Part shown: in pieces, positions 38,664 through 50,689 of the stretch
Numbering within the stretch: position 1 is the first letter of the stretch
Layout: each line of letters begins with the position of its first letter
From: Chrysomallon squamiferum
Lineage: Eukaryota; Mollusca; Gastropoda; Neomphalida; Peltospiridae
Assembly (NCBI GenBank): GCA_012295275.1
Contig: CM022671.1
Location: forward strand, 13,086,678-13,150,677
Length of the DNA stretch: 64,000 nucleotides
Direction: 5' to 3'
Program-made: the position numbers and the translations under genes
The notes under the pieces: generated by a model
The model's input: only the letters and a program-made list of their open reading frames with translations
What the model was told of the DNA's origin: nothing
Database searches by the model: none

Positions 38664-41213
38664 CATAACAATGTGTAAGAAATACCATGACTGCACATAT
38701 GAAAGTGATGAAGCTTTAGGCAGGTGTGTGTGTGTGTTGGGGGGCGGGTTGTTTGAAGGAATGTTGATCATAAATCAGAAAAAAAATGAAGGAAGAAGAA
38801 AATATTTATCCTTAGTGCCAAAAAAAAAAAAAAAAAAGTATTGCAAGTTAAGTATGCAAACATATGAAATAGGTTTCATTACAAAGTATAAAATAATCAG
38901 TCTGCAAACAATAACTAGGTGTATTCATCATCCCTGGATTTGCACATAACACCAATATTTTACAACAACGTGTGAAGTCCTTAATTATTGCTAAATATAA
39001 TTCAGATTTGATATATATAAGTGGTAATTTAATGCGAAAATGTATAAAATATTAAACATATCTTGTCTGTTAAAGATAAAAACAAAATATGAAATTTCTT
39101 CAGTTTTCATTTCATGTAAGATATGAATTCACAACATTAAAAGCTACATGGACTCATTCACATGGTACTGTTGTTATATTTTAAGATGTGCAAAACATGT
39201 TTTCAGATCCTATCCAGGATTTTAGGCTTTTGATCATTTCAAGAAGTATCTTTCTTATGATCATGTATAAATTTAAGAAACCAGTATTTAGTTGTTTCAT
39301 CTTATATCTGATCTTGGGTCTTTAAAATGGTGATGCCTGCTTCTTTTTGCTGTGAAATTGGTGTTGAACATCATGGTCTGATGATTGGTGGGTGATCCAG
39401 TATTTTCAGTTCATCTAATGCATACAGCATTTGCTTATTTCTGTTTACTGAAAGAAAGGAACATTTTTTTCAAAAAGATCAATAAATATATAAATAAATA
39501 AAAATTAAAAAAAGTTACATACATTTTGTTTACTGCAACAACAACAACAAAAAAGAAAAGTAAATAAATAAATGTGTGTGTTTAGTTTTTGTGTTGAGTT
39601 TTGTCATTTACTCACAAATGTATGTTTTAAATACAAACATAGAAAGAAATTTTAACTAAATGTAATTAACTTTCACCAGAAATGATTTTTCTTTTTAATT
39701 TCTTTTTATTTTGTTTTATTGCATTTTTTTTTTTTTTTTTTATGTATACTAGTCATAATTTATTAATGCAGTAATTACTATGAAAAAAAACTATATTTAT
39801 TTAAATGTCAGCTGACTATTGTAATGAACTATTAAAAATTGGTTGAAGAAATGGAAAAGAATATAGTTATTTGAAAATTTTCTTGTAATAACTTTGATAT
39901 TTTCAAAGAGACAAGGTGTTAATGCCATTCAGGAATTTGTAACAGAGAATGTGCAACAAAGCATTTTAACCTGATGAGCTGGGCTTGTAAGACGTTAAAT
40001 CTGGCCAGTTTTAGAAATGGTTTCAAGCATCTAATAAACCGTGTTCTTTTCTTTGTTTTTCCAGTCATTTTGGCATAATGATAAGGCAGCCTAGTTTACA
40101 TAATCAGTTGCTGCAAATATGGTAAATAGTTGTGGGTCATTTTGTTTTGTTTTTATTTTTAAAAGAAAGAACATATTTCAATTTAAAAATATTACTACAT
40201 AATATGAAGTCATTAAAAATTTCAGACAAGAAAAGGAAAACAAAGAAAAAAAATCAGAAACTTACAAAATGTAAGCCCCTTTTCTTTAAATATTAAAATT
40301 AAATATTAAAAATACATGAATTTATAATTAATAATCTTACATTATATTTTTGGAATAATAGAAGTACTGTTAATGCCAGTGCTTAATAAAGGAAACTATA
40401 ATTTATTAGGAATTAGATGGAATGATCTCTGTTTTTAATAAGTGCAGCAATAAAAATTGTTGAAAGAGATACTTCATTATTTTCTGTTTAAATTTTCTAA
40501 TTATAATTTGTTTAGGCAGTTTTTCATTTTAAAATGCAAAGAAAAAAGAGAGATTTAGGATCAAATATCAAGGTATAACCAGAATTGTAATCTCACCAAT
40601 GTTTAAAAGTACTCTTTGTAATGTCTGTGTATTTAGTCTGTTATTAGGTGCTCCAAAAATGCTGTATTTCTATTCTTCCATAATGTTTTGAGCTAATTTT
40701 ATTGACATTTTTGATGCTTGATTTATTCTTTTGAGGTTCTAACTGAATTAAAAACTGGTTAATTAGAATATTTGTATTTACTGCATGAATGTTACCTCAT
40801 ATTGTGAAAAATGCATTTAATCTTAATCATTAGTGCCTTGGGGTACCTGCCATATTTCTAGGGATAGTTCATCAAATATCTAGAATATCATTCATACATT
40901 AGTATTTACATTCAGGGGCTTTCTTCACATAAAACACACTTGGACAGACAAAAGTTTGATATTGTAGCTTTAATTGTGTATCCAACATAAACGTTTCTGC
41001 CACATGAAAATAAATCTCTTGACTATTATTGAATAACTCATCCCTTTCAAAAAGATAGCAGCAGAAAGATAAATATTTCATCTTTTAAAAATCAGCTGAT
41101 TCACTCTCAAGTCAGAAAGCAACTGATCAAGCCATTTGTCCACAACCAGAAACTCCTGAATTCTGTTTCAAGGTTCTTGCTGATTAGAAAAATTAACTTT
41201 CTTTTCATAAGAT
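38664..41213. other. AT-rich non-coding stretch
   Basis: No gene recognised. Includes poly-A at 38820-38837 and poly-T at 39724-39741. The 38671-38949 open frame is built partly from the poly-A run (poly-lysine) and is not credible as a gene. Confidence 0.65.
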
Positions 41214-41376
41214 GTTGATTTAGTTACATAAAAATTACAATTTAAGTGATTAAATCTGGGTTCAGATGACATGCGAATCAATTATGTATACATGATCTAA
41301 CTCTGCCTCCACCTTGGTTAATAAATCAAAAAAGTTAATTAGGCACAACAATTCTTGGCATAATATTAGAAAAGAC
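41214..41376 (+). repeat. 163-bp dispersed repeat, copy 2
   Basis: Same unit as 34381-34543, same orientation, about 94 % identical by eye and ungapped. The 6.8-kb spacing and unlike flanks argue for transposition or dispersed duplication and against tandem duplication. Confidence 0.85.
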
Positions 41377-41691
41377 TGTATAAATATTTACAGGTATAAA
41401 TTAATAAAACTTCAGTTATTTACTAATATAAACACACAAATAAACCAGGTGCTGCTGACAAATTTAATATAATTTTCAGACAACATGTATGCTACCACTA
41501 GCAAAATAAATCATAGCTGAGGTAAAAACACAAGAATTAAACTAATTACCAGTTATTATTAACTTATGTACTTCATAAAATAATTCATAAAATATAATTT
41601 TTGTAAATATGAAAATAATGGTAAATTTATTTTCCCAATTTTTATTCTTCTGCAAGTATTTGATCTTTTGAGTGTTTACTACATAATACTA

Positions 41692-42290
41692 CAGTGGTAC
41701 CTCAAGTTACGAGTGCTCCAACTTATGAGTTTTCCAAGATATGAGCAGTTGGCCAGTTGATTTTTTGCTCTGAGTTGCAATCCAAACTCCAATTCACGAG
41801 CAAGCTTCATATATGCCACCACTAGTTTGCACAATGAACAACATAACATCCGCCCACCATCCTGCATCGCACTCATTTGCTTCAGGTGGTTACCTCGCCA
41901 TGGAAGCATCTCTGTTGTGTTGTAATCGTGTTTTGTGCAGTATTTTGCCATATTTCCATGGATCCTAAGAAAGTGAGTGCAAAAGACAGTGCTGAGAAGA
42001 AGAAGCAGATGATGTCCATTGAAATAAAGCATGAAGATACAGAAAAACATGAGTGAGGCAGTATGAGTGTAGTACTTTTACGATGTACCATACCGAAGCC
42101 GTAACTCCAGCCAAAGGCATTAAAATAATTCCTAAGCTGTGGACCTCTGTCCATGAAAAGATGGAGAAACCCTAGACCTGTACACTTTTACAAAACCAAT
42201 TTATTTCTTTACATTCTCTGTTATTTCTACTTGTGTAAATGGAAGTCAGAATCTTGTTTCAAATAAGACATGACCAGATAAACTGAGTTT
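41692..42290 (+). mobile_element. Tigger/pogo-like element remnant
   Basis: The left end is CAGTGGTACCTCAAGTTACG, preceded by TA (41690-41691), a typical pogo/Tigger terminus. It is followed at 41958 by a decayed transposase N-terminus in the expected orientation. The right terminus was not identified; 42290 is a rough limit and the element is probably 3'-truncated. Confidence 0.75.
41958..42177 (+). pseudogene. Tigger-like (pogo) transposase N-terminal pseudogene
   Basis: From the ATG at 41958 the frame reads MDPKKVSAKDSAEKKKQMMS, then IEIKHEDTEKHE and a stop. This corresponds to the basic N-terminus and start of the first helix-turn-helix of Tigger/jerky/CENP-B-like transposases (cf. the S.E.K..II.K.E.G pattern). 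After a short deletion and frameshift, TPAKGIKIIPKLW...VHEKMEKP and a stop (about 42108-42177) match the segment between the two DNA-binding halves. The second HTH and the DDE catalytic domain are absent. Dead copy. On the minus strand, frames of 123 and 90 codons overlap it and are shadows. Confidence 0.8.
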
Positions 42291-42299
42291 TTTCAGTGC

Positions 42300-45200
42300 A
42301 GTATTGAGTCTTGTCAGGTTGATTTCTTCTGTGACAAATCTGGTGCCACTGATATGTTTACACTGTTATAGTCAGATCTAGGTGGTGTTGGTGTATCTAA
42401 AGAAATAGCTGAGGTATTTTTAGCTGATTTAATTTTTTCATCTTTATTATTATGATTATTATTAAATATATCTTGAAAATAAAAAGTCAAATCCATCAGT
42501 GCTGCTGCTCTCTAAGTGATACTGTGGATCTACCCTTGAGTCTCATAGGTAAGATGTTGTGTTTTGTTTGTGATATTTTCCATAATACTGTCATATACAG
42601 TAGTTAGTTCATTATACAAGATTGCACTGTCTTAGTAAACATGTCCTGTTATATAATATTACATTGTGGAAGAAGAAAATTTGTTATTGTGAACTATACT
42701 TTAACATTAATTTGTCACTGTTTTAATTATTATATGAAGGTCTTATATTTACTAATATTATTATAAGCAAACAGATTTTCTGTTTAAACAACCATAATAG
42801 TGGCTGCTAAAGTAAAATCTGTATTAGAAAATTAGAGATACACATACAATTAAATGCATAAATGACTTAAATATACATATTTTATCTGTTTATCTGTCTC
42901 TAATTATATATACACATATTATATTCATAATCTTTAACTTGTGCTAACAAGTATCAGATGTTTATCCTAATAGGCTATCTCTTTACATAATAAAATCATT
43001 CTCTATTTAATTTAAAATCACTGTATTTACATGAGAAACATAAGGCAATTACTAATCAAATCTTACCACAAATATTTATACAAGTGCATCAAGTGAATAT
43101 TTTCCTTACATTTGATTAAAACTTTGTAAAAAAAGAAAGTATAATGTTTTTCTTAAGAATTTTTTTTTCTAACAAAAATGAAATGATTTCTAAGAAAAAT
43201 AAAATGGTTTCTAAGCAGATTAATATGAATTTACAGTATTTAGGGAGGCAGCAATCAAGTAATGGTGACATCAACAAGTCTCATCTGTAATGGTATTTAA
43301 TATACTGGCTCAGTAACATCATGGCAATTAGTAAATGGAGACACAAGTTGTTTGAAAAAGCATCCAGATCAATAAAGCCTCATGGAAACTGTGGAGACAA
43401 GAAGTGGCCAACAAAATTAGGAAAGTAGCATTTGACAGTCACTGTATGAATTCATCAGACTAATTTGTTTGTACAATAACCCATGAAAAAACATAATTGT
43501 CATCTGTTAATATGGCATGGTGTAGTGCGATCAGCAGTTTACTTTATCTGAAGGTTGTATTGTGATGCCACTTTATGACAAACATGACTTCTTTTTATAT
43601 TTTTTTACATAAATAAGCAGATATTTAATTTGCCAAAAAAGTAAATTCATGAGGGAAATTGCATCATTTTATATTTTTGGCAATAAGAAAAAAAATTGTA
43701 TTTATAAAAAAAAAGGAACCCAGCATTATTATTATTATTATTATTATATATTTTTTAACATATATATTGTTTATCTTAAAGAAACCATTTTAATTGTAAA
43801 AATATTATTTAATGAGAAAGTGAAAGTTCTGTTCATTGCAAAATTGGCTCCCTTTTTTTCTTTTTAACTTCAAGAGTCTTAAGTGAAAAAAGTAGTTTTG
43901 TGATTATCAAATTTCAGCTTCAGTTAAAAGATTTTATAGTAATAATGTTCCTTTCACTTTGCATTTTCAAATACAGTTTACAACAGAATTATGGTTTCTT
44001 TTCAGTCGAATTCTAAATGTCAGTTGTCATTATTTACTCTTTGCAAACAAATACAGAATAACACTAAAATAAACAATTTCAGTGTTAACTCATAACTCAT
44101 AATAGGTTTATATTTGTTATTTTTACTTTGAAACTAATTCATATCTCTGTAATGGTCATGTAGGCAACACATTTCATAATGTTCATTTCCTCAGATGATG
44201 AACTAGTCACTCTAAGTGATTAGAGCTATGAAATAACTTCTGTATATAACAGTGAGATTCAATTGCAATTAAAAAATGCAATAAATAACTTTTTTTATCT
44301 CCCTCTTTTTATTAGGTCTTTTATTAAATGATTTATTAATTCAGAATAATATTCACATTTGATTGCACATTATTGTCAAAGTTTTTTCACTTCATTCAGT
44401 GCAGCTGTTTACACATGCACATTCACAGTCAATCCAGTTTTCAATGCAAATTATCTCAAACTGGAAGATTTCACAATAAAAAGGAAAACATATTTTTTAA
44501 ATTCTTGTTTTGTGAAATGAAAATTAACATCATTTAATTGGTTTACTTCTCATTAAAAAAATTAAATAAAAAAATAAAAAAATAAAAATATTTTTATTTG
44601 GATCATTAAATAATTTATTTTATAATATTTTATTTTTTTTAAAGAAGAAGAAGAAGAAAAAAAGGAATTGTAATTGACCCATCATAAACCATTTCTTTTA
44701 GTAAAACTTTTATTGTAAAATAAAAGTTCTGATTATAAGGAAATGTTTTTATTTTCTTAAATATTATAATTTTTAGAATAATACTTGTATATAAGAAATG
44801 CATCTGATAATTCCTGTATGGAACGTAAGTATGTCACTATAAGTGAAAATATTAACACTGAAAAAGGCCTAGGTCAGCAATTGCGAGTGTTGTGAGCATG
44901 CACACATGCATTTGCCTACATATGTGTTTGTGTGTGTGTATGTTTAAATGTTGATTATATATCTAAGAAGAGTATTCATACATTTTAATTGGTTGTTATA
45001 GCCTTAAAAATAAATCAGACCAGACAAAAATCTTGTTTGTACTCTAGTAGTTAAATACCACTTAACTATCAGAACAAAACTGTTGGAAGACTCTGTAACT
45101 TTAATTATTTATATTTTTAAAACATATTTCTTAATAGTTTTAATTAATTTATATTAGTGTCATCATTTTATAAAAAAGAAAACTGGATTGTTGTATAATA

Positions 45201-45440
45201 AATTAAGTTAAAAAGATAAAAGACAGAAAATCTAATTATAACTATGCTTTCTTATTTGTTTTTATTATTATTATTTAAAAAGTTATTAATTAATAAAGTT
45301 AACAAGGTTTCTTTGATAAGCTTTTTACAAAGAATAGGCATTACTTATTCTTTGTAAGACGTTTCTGCTTCTGTAACCTGACCATTCTCAGAAGTTGCTC
45401 TGTAACGCATAGTATAAAAATGAAGGTATTCGTATCAAAG
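42300..45440. other. AT-rich non-coding stretch
   Basis: No gene recognised. Holds an ATT microsatellite at 43725-43747 and a purine-rich AAG run near 44641-44662. The part from 43240 to 43530 is less AT-rich, but I could not find a convincing reading frame in it. Confidence 0.6.
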
Positions 45441-45445
45441 GTTTC

Positions 45446-46908
45446 TTTCCATCAGGCAGAATTCCCAGTTCATAAAGTTCCCAATTCATCGAAATAACTC
45501 ATCTACCCAAATACCTGATTACCCCTGAATGTAATGAACTTGGCCTTTTCATGTTCACACAAGTTTTGATTATAGAATGGACATTGGTTTATTTACCAAT
45601 ATGCATAAATCTGGTTTCTTTATTCTTCTTTTGCTGCGATAAAGTTGACACTTGATTCAACATTTTGTTTTTGTAAATTGATTATGTAACATCAACCGAA
45701 AGCAGAACAAGTGTTCACTACTCATTTGTTGTAGATTAATTACTTTTCCAATCACAGCCAAGATGTTGCAGGTCATGAGATCGATCTTCTTCTTCTTATT
45801 AGTATTATTATTACCATCACAATCATCATAATCATCATCAACATTATTATTATTTAATCTAGTCATTTCTAATTCATCAACATTACATAAATTTTATGGT
45901 CAGTTAAAAACACATTTCATTAAACATGCATCACAGAGAAGTTTCTGGATTGGTTCAATATTATTTTAACACTGTACTTGTTTCTGAACTTACTGAAACA
46001 TCAGACACACCTGTTTTAAATATATTTTTAGATGAATATGTTCTTTTTTAATTATTTACATTCAGCTACATTCAGTACATGGACTATTTCGATATTTTAA
46101 TATTTGCATACTTTATGTGATAAGCGATATCCATACAACAGTAATACCTTGGATTAACGATGTGATTGGTTCCAAATTTCCAATTGTTAAGTGAGGTATC
46201 ATTAGGCAGGAGACTAATTTACAAAGAATTAAGGTTAAAAACACTGGTTATGTTCTTTGCGATTGAAATTTGACATAAAAAGATGTTAAATAAGGAGAAA
46301 CAAAACGGCAATTTAAACATAAATGTTTTAATACATTATAGATATTAAACCAACAGTAAATCATTTACAGATGAATTTGCACAAATGCATTAAGAAATAA
46401 TTATATGTCGCTCATTGTGGGTTTTGTGTTCATTTAAGATAATGTATTTTGTTTCTAAAGTTATTTCTTATGTTTCTTTTTATCGCTGCTGTACTGTTAT
46501 TCGTTTTGACAAATGAAAAGGTAAATTACAAAAGCGTTAAGTCTAAATAGAAACAGAAGAGAAAAGAGAATCTGAACATTACATGTATAAATGATGTCAA
46601 ATGATCAACACAGGTGAGGGAAGCTAGTGAATGAACAAAAAACGAATGAAAACAACTCAAACACATGCATTGTACCATTTGTATCATTTATTTCAAGCAA
46701 TTAACTATTAAATTTATATTTATATAATTTGTAAAAAAAAAAAAAAAAAAAAAAGTTAAAGCGGGATATTGTTAAGTGAGGTATTACTGTATCTGTACAA
46801 TAATAATCGCTTTCCAAATAATCTGGAACAGTTCATTATAATGACTGAGGTAAAAACATGCATGTCAATAAGTCCACCATATGGGGAATTCAACCATATG
46901 GGGACTAA
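45446..46908 (+). mobile_element. Composite repeat, copy B (about 1.46 kb)
   Basis: Colinear with copy A but internally deleted. A block corresponding to about 37.50-37.75 kb of copy A is missing near 45.9-46.0 kb. The left end holds GGCAGAATTCCCAGTT. The right end holds a duplicated CCATATGGGG word. It carries its own nested MITE and a poly-A run at about 46733-46754. It forms the left arm of an imperfect palindrome with copy C. Confidence 0.75.
46139..46789 (+). mobile_element. pogo/Tigger-like MITE nested in copy B
   Basis: Left end CAGTAATACCTTGGATTAAC; right end, reverse-complemented, CAGTAATACCTCACTTAACA. The right flank is TA; the left has mutated to AA. It sits at the same place in the host repeat as in copies A and C. 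Confidence 0.82.
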
Positions 46909-46985
46909 GCCATATCAACAGCTTTACTACTATGAAGGCTTACTCCCATCTGGTCGAAAGGCTAAATGTGGTGCAGTTGTCCTAC
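46868..46985. other. Spacer (118 bp) at the centre of the B/C palindrome
   Basis: Arms end at ACATGCATGTCA (to 46867) and resume at TGACATGCATGT (from 46986). The spacer holds the right-end remnant of copy B, about 30 bp of unshared sequence (about 46909-46937) and the right end of copy C, including TCCCATCTGGTCGAAAGGC. Confidence 0.75.
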
Positions 46986-47063
46986 TGACATGCATGTCTT
47001 TACCTCAGTCATTATAATGAACTGTTCCAGGTTATTTGGAAAGCGATTATTATTGTATAAATA

Positions 47064-47743
47064 CAGTAATATCTCGCTTAACGATATCCTGCTTTAACAA
47101 TCTTTTTTCTTCACAAATTACATAGTTATATAGAAATTTAATAGTTAATTGCTTGAAATAAATGATACAAATGGATACAATGCAAGGTTTTAAGTCTGTT
47201 TTCTTTCGTTTTTCGTTCATTCACGAGCTTCTCTCAGTTGTGTTGATCAGCTGACACGTCATACGTGCATCTGATATTCTGATTCACTTTTCTCTTCTGC
47301 TTCGATTTAGACTTAAACTCGTTTGTAATTTACCCTTCCAATATGTCAAAACGAATAACAGTATACTGGCAAATGCTGATGATAAAAAGAAATGGAAGAC
47401 AATAACTTTAAAAACAAAATACATTATCTTAAATGAAACCAAAACCCACAAAAATGAACCCACAATGAGTGGCATATAATTATTTTGTAATGTATTTGTA
47501 TAAACTGATTTGTAAATGATTTACTATTTACTTAATATCTATAATCTATTAAATCACTTATGTCTAAACTGCCATTTTATTTCTCCTTAATTCAACTTTT
47601 TATTATTTTTTTTTGTCAAATTTCAACAGCGAGAAAGTAACCACTGCTTTTAACCTTAATTCTATGTAAATTAGTCTTCCGCTTACTTCACTTAACTATT
47701 AGAAATTTGGAACCAATTACATCTTTAATCTGAGGTATTACTG
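47064..47743 (-). mobile_element. pogo/Tigger-like MITE nested in copy C
   Basis: The plus-strand left end is CAGTAATATCTCGCTTAACG. The other end, reverse-complemented, is CAGTAATACCTCAGATTAAA. Both are flanked by TA (47062-47063 and 47744-47745). About 680 bp; same insertion point as in the other copies. Confidence 0.85.
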
Positions 47744-48377
47744 TAGTATGGATATCACTTATCTCATAAAGTATGCAAATATGACAAATATCAAAATAAT
47801 CTATGTATCAAATGTATCGAATGTAAATAATTATAAAAGAAGGTATTCATCTAAAAGTATTCCCAATGATTTGGTCCTTTGAATAAACTTTTTCAGTCAT
47901 AGCCAAAGTATTTGCAGGTCATAATATCTTTAGTGTACCATACTATTAATATACTATGTCACATAGATTGTATAATATGTGCACAATGTGAGTATGTATG
48001 TGTGAATAACGTAAATATGCTGAGTAACATATATCTTGAACATGTTTAAGCTGAATGTGGTTTAATTCGAACAGTTAATGATAAATGTAATTTTCACATA
48101 TTCTGTTTACTGCATATAAAATACTCGTATGTAAAATAACTTATTTTAAAATGATATTGCTGAATAAAATTAGTTATTTATAATATTTTTGTCGTTTTCT
48201 GTTACAGAAGCAGGCTTGCTTGAGAATTAACAAAAAACACATCATGCCACTTTAGTCTTTACTTTTATACATTTTTTTTTTTTTAATAGATGATGAAATT
48301 GATGTAAAATTGTTTATTATTGGTCGGTTGTTTTGTAAAAAAAAGAAAATGTTTATGAATTAGAAATGACCAGCTTA

Positions 48378-48413
48378 AATAATAAGAAGAAGAAGAATAA
48401 GAGTAATAATACA

Positions 48414-48445
<32 letters not shown>

Positions 48446-48540
48446 CAACAATAATAATAATAATAGTAATAATAGTAATAATATTATAATAATAATAATG
48501 TTTATGATGATGATAATGAGGAGGAGGAAGATGATGAAAT
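48378..48540 (-). repeat. (AAG)/(AAT)/(ATG) compound microsatellite inside copy C
   Basis: AAG units, then a long AAT tract with CAA and AGT interruptions, then GATGAT and GAG words. It mirrors the ATC/ATT block of copy A. The 93- and 89-codon leucine/isoleucine-rich frames on the minus strand are its translations. Confidence 0.9.
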
Positions 48541-48619
48541 AAAGAAAAAGTAGATGCGCTCCACATCTGAATGTTAGAAAGAAACAAACTGGGAATTCTA
48601 CCAGATGGGAAGACACCAC

Positions 48620-49310
48620 CATGAAATAAACCACACCAATACATTCCTCATCAAATGTAGACAGTCAGAAACCCATTTCTTGTAATAAGCAGTTGTCTAT
48701 CCTTTGATTTAGCTGGTAATAGTCAGACAATAACTGATGATATCAAACCAATCCAGGATCACTTTCACAGATTTAATTTTTTATTCTTTTCCTTATCATA
48801 ATTATCCCACCAGGAATTACTTAATAAGAAAGCTCTTCCCCTCCCCAAAAGAACATACTTTTTAAAAAAAAACATACCATATCAAACTTTTTGACACATG
48901 AACAAACTTGACATTGTTGGACACCCATGAAACAGGTCTACAAAGAAAGATGTTCTGAGTGTAACAAATACTACATCATATTGTTCACTTTCGTCCTATA
49001 TCTGTAATACAATGTTTATGTGTGTGTGTGTGTGTGTGTGTGTGTGATCTGTTACACATTGCTTTTTAATGGTATATCAGTAATACATTGTTCCATTACT
49101 GTGTTCTAATTCTGCCTCTGTCTATGATTGTATTTATATTTTATTTTAAAATCAGATTTTCTGCTGTAATAACCTTGATTATGACATTACTTCATAAATC
49201 TTAATATGACAAGATAGACACACTGTGTATTATTAATGTATTGTAAGGCCTGACAATAACCGAGGGTAATCATAGCTTCCAACGAACCATGCCCTTCTTT
49301 CTCTTTCATC
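48620..49310. other. Non-coding spacer with (GT)n at 49019-49046
   Basis: No gene recognised. A pure 28-bp GT tract is the only clear feature. Confidence 0.65.
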
Positions 49311-50688
49311 TGTGTGTGTGTGTATTTGTTATAGTTAATCTGTGAAACCAGTCATTATGCATAATACCTAATGCCTTTAACCAATCATTTCATTAAGTAC
49401 CAGTAACAACCAAGCAAAAGGTGGACTGAATGAAAATTCTATGCATTTCACAAAATGACTGAAAATCATGCCAGCCATTACACAAAAATGACTAAGGCAC
49501 TATATTCAGTACCACACCACTGAAGTCTTAATGTAAAATTTCATTTCAACTCTAATAAAATCTATTTAGAGGTTGTACATGAAGATGAAGTTGAATGTTA
49601 ACCAGGTAGTCAGTGTCAAATTGTGACTAGGTGATAATTAAAACAGATGAAAACCTAATAATATTCTACACATTGTAACATTAATTATCAATAGAATGGT
49701 GCATTTATCACGGAGAAATATTATAGCATTAGAATTTATCACTGAATCACCACATCACTAGTAGACTGGCATAGAATGTATAGAAAAAAATTAACTTTGA
49801 AAGCAGGCAGTATTTGAGTTTGCTATTTGTTCCAATACGTCTACTGCTTTTTAAGAACTTCTAGCATTCTGAAATACGCATCTTTTGGAATTAACACTTT
49901 TCTGCAAACTAGATACTTTTTTGGAAAGCTCAGATTTAAATGTATCGTCATAGGACTCTGCTATCATATAATGGTTGCAATAGAAGAACTTTTGAGTAAG
50001 TATAGAGATGAAAGTCATATGATGCAGCAAATGGATTAGATATGGATTAGAAGAAGCCACAGAAAGTAATAATGTCTTAATCCATCTGCTTGTATAAACA
50101 CAAAGCAACATTAGGTTTGAGAATAACCAGCAAATCATTACAACTGATCAGGATGAAAGGAAACTTCTAGGTAACAATGAGAATGACAGTGTCTTTATTC
50201 TCATGACACACAGGATTACAGTACAGAGAAGAATGTGTTACGGATACATAATACAAAAATTAAATTAACAAGATATCAATAATACTGGAGATTGTGTGGT
50301 GTTTAAAAATAAACCAGAATTACCAGAACCTTTTTTAAGTATCATCCAAGTGTTATTAGGCATAAGGTTCTTTATTTGGAAACTGTATCAATAGTAAGTT
50401 ACTGTATAATAATAAATATTTCATGGTAAGCACCATCTTAAATTTTGTAAGCAATATTCTTAAATGTTTTGGTTCTTAAAATTTATTTTGTTCAATACTT
50501 AAGACCAAAAGTATGTACACAAGTGTCAATAATCACTTTTGTCTAATGGCTGGCCATCATATTCAGTAATTTTGCACATTGCCTGATGGTCTCAGGCACT
50601 TCATAAAATGTCTGATTTGTTTAGGCATTATGCATAATGACTGATTTCATAGATTGACTGTAACACACACACACACACACACACACAC
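49311..50688. mobile_element. Long-inverted-repeat element capped by (GT)n and (AC)n
   Basis: The left arm (about 49328-49500) contains GTTATAGTTAATCTGTGAAA, CAGTCATTATGCATAAT and GCCAGCCATTACACAAAAAT. The right arm (about 50528-50664), reverse-complemented, contains GTTACAGTCAATCTATGAAA, CAGTCATTATGCATAAT and GCCAGCCATTAGACAAAAGT in the same order. Outside the arms lie (TG)n at 49311-49324 and (AC)n at 50662-50688, so the dinucleotide tract appears to belong to the end. The interior (49500-50528) has only short frames with no known motif. It could be a foldback-type element, or two copies of one shorter repeat in opposite orientation. Confidence 0.65.
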
Positions 50689-50689
50689 C

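Larger units (their letters stand above)
46938..48615 (-). mobile_element. Composite repeat, copy C (about 1.68 kb, inverted)
   Basis: Read on the minus strand it starts GGTGTCTTCCCATCTGGTAG near 48615 and proceeds through AACATTCAGATGTGGAGCGC, the microsatellite, the shared unique blocks and the nested MITE to its far end near 46940. It retains the block deleted from copy B but lacks part of the left section present in copy A. The open frames at 47284-47475 and 48353-48644 derive from it and from its microsatellite. Confidence 0.75.

Noticed and set aside
41679-42154. Minus-strand frames of 123 and 90 codons
   Set aside because: They overlap the Tigger-like terminus and the plus-strand transposase relic, and have no recognisable domain.
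48353-48644. Leu/Ile-rich frames that look like membrane proteins
   Set aside because: The hydrophobic stretch is encoded by the AAT/AAG microsatellite of composite copy C.
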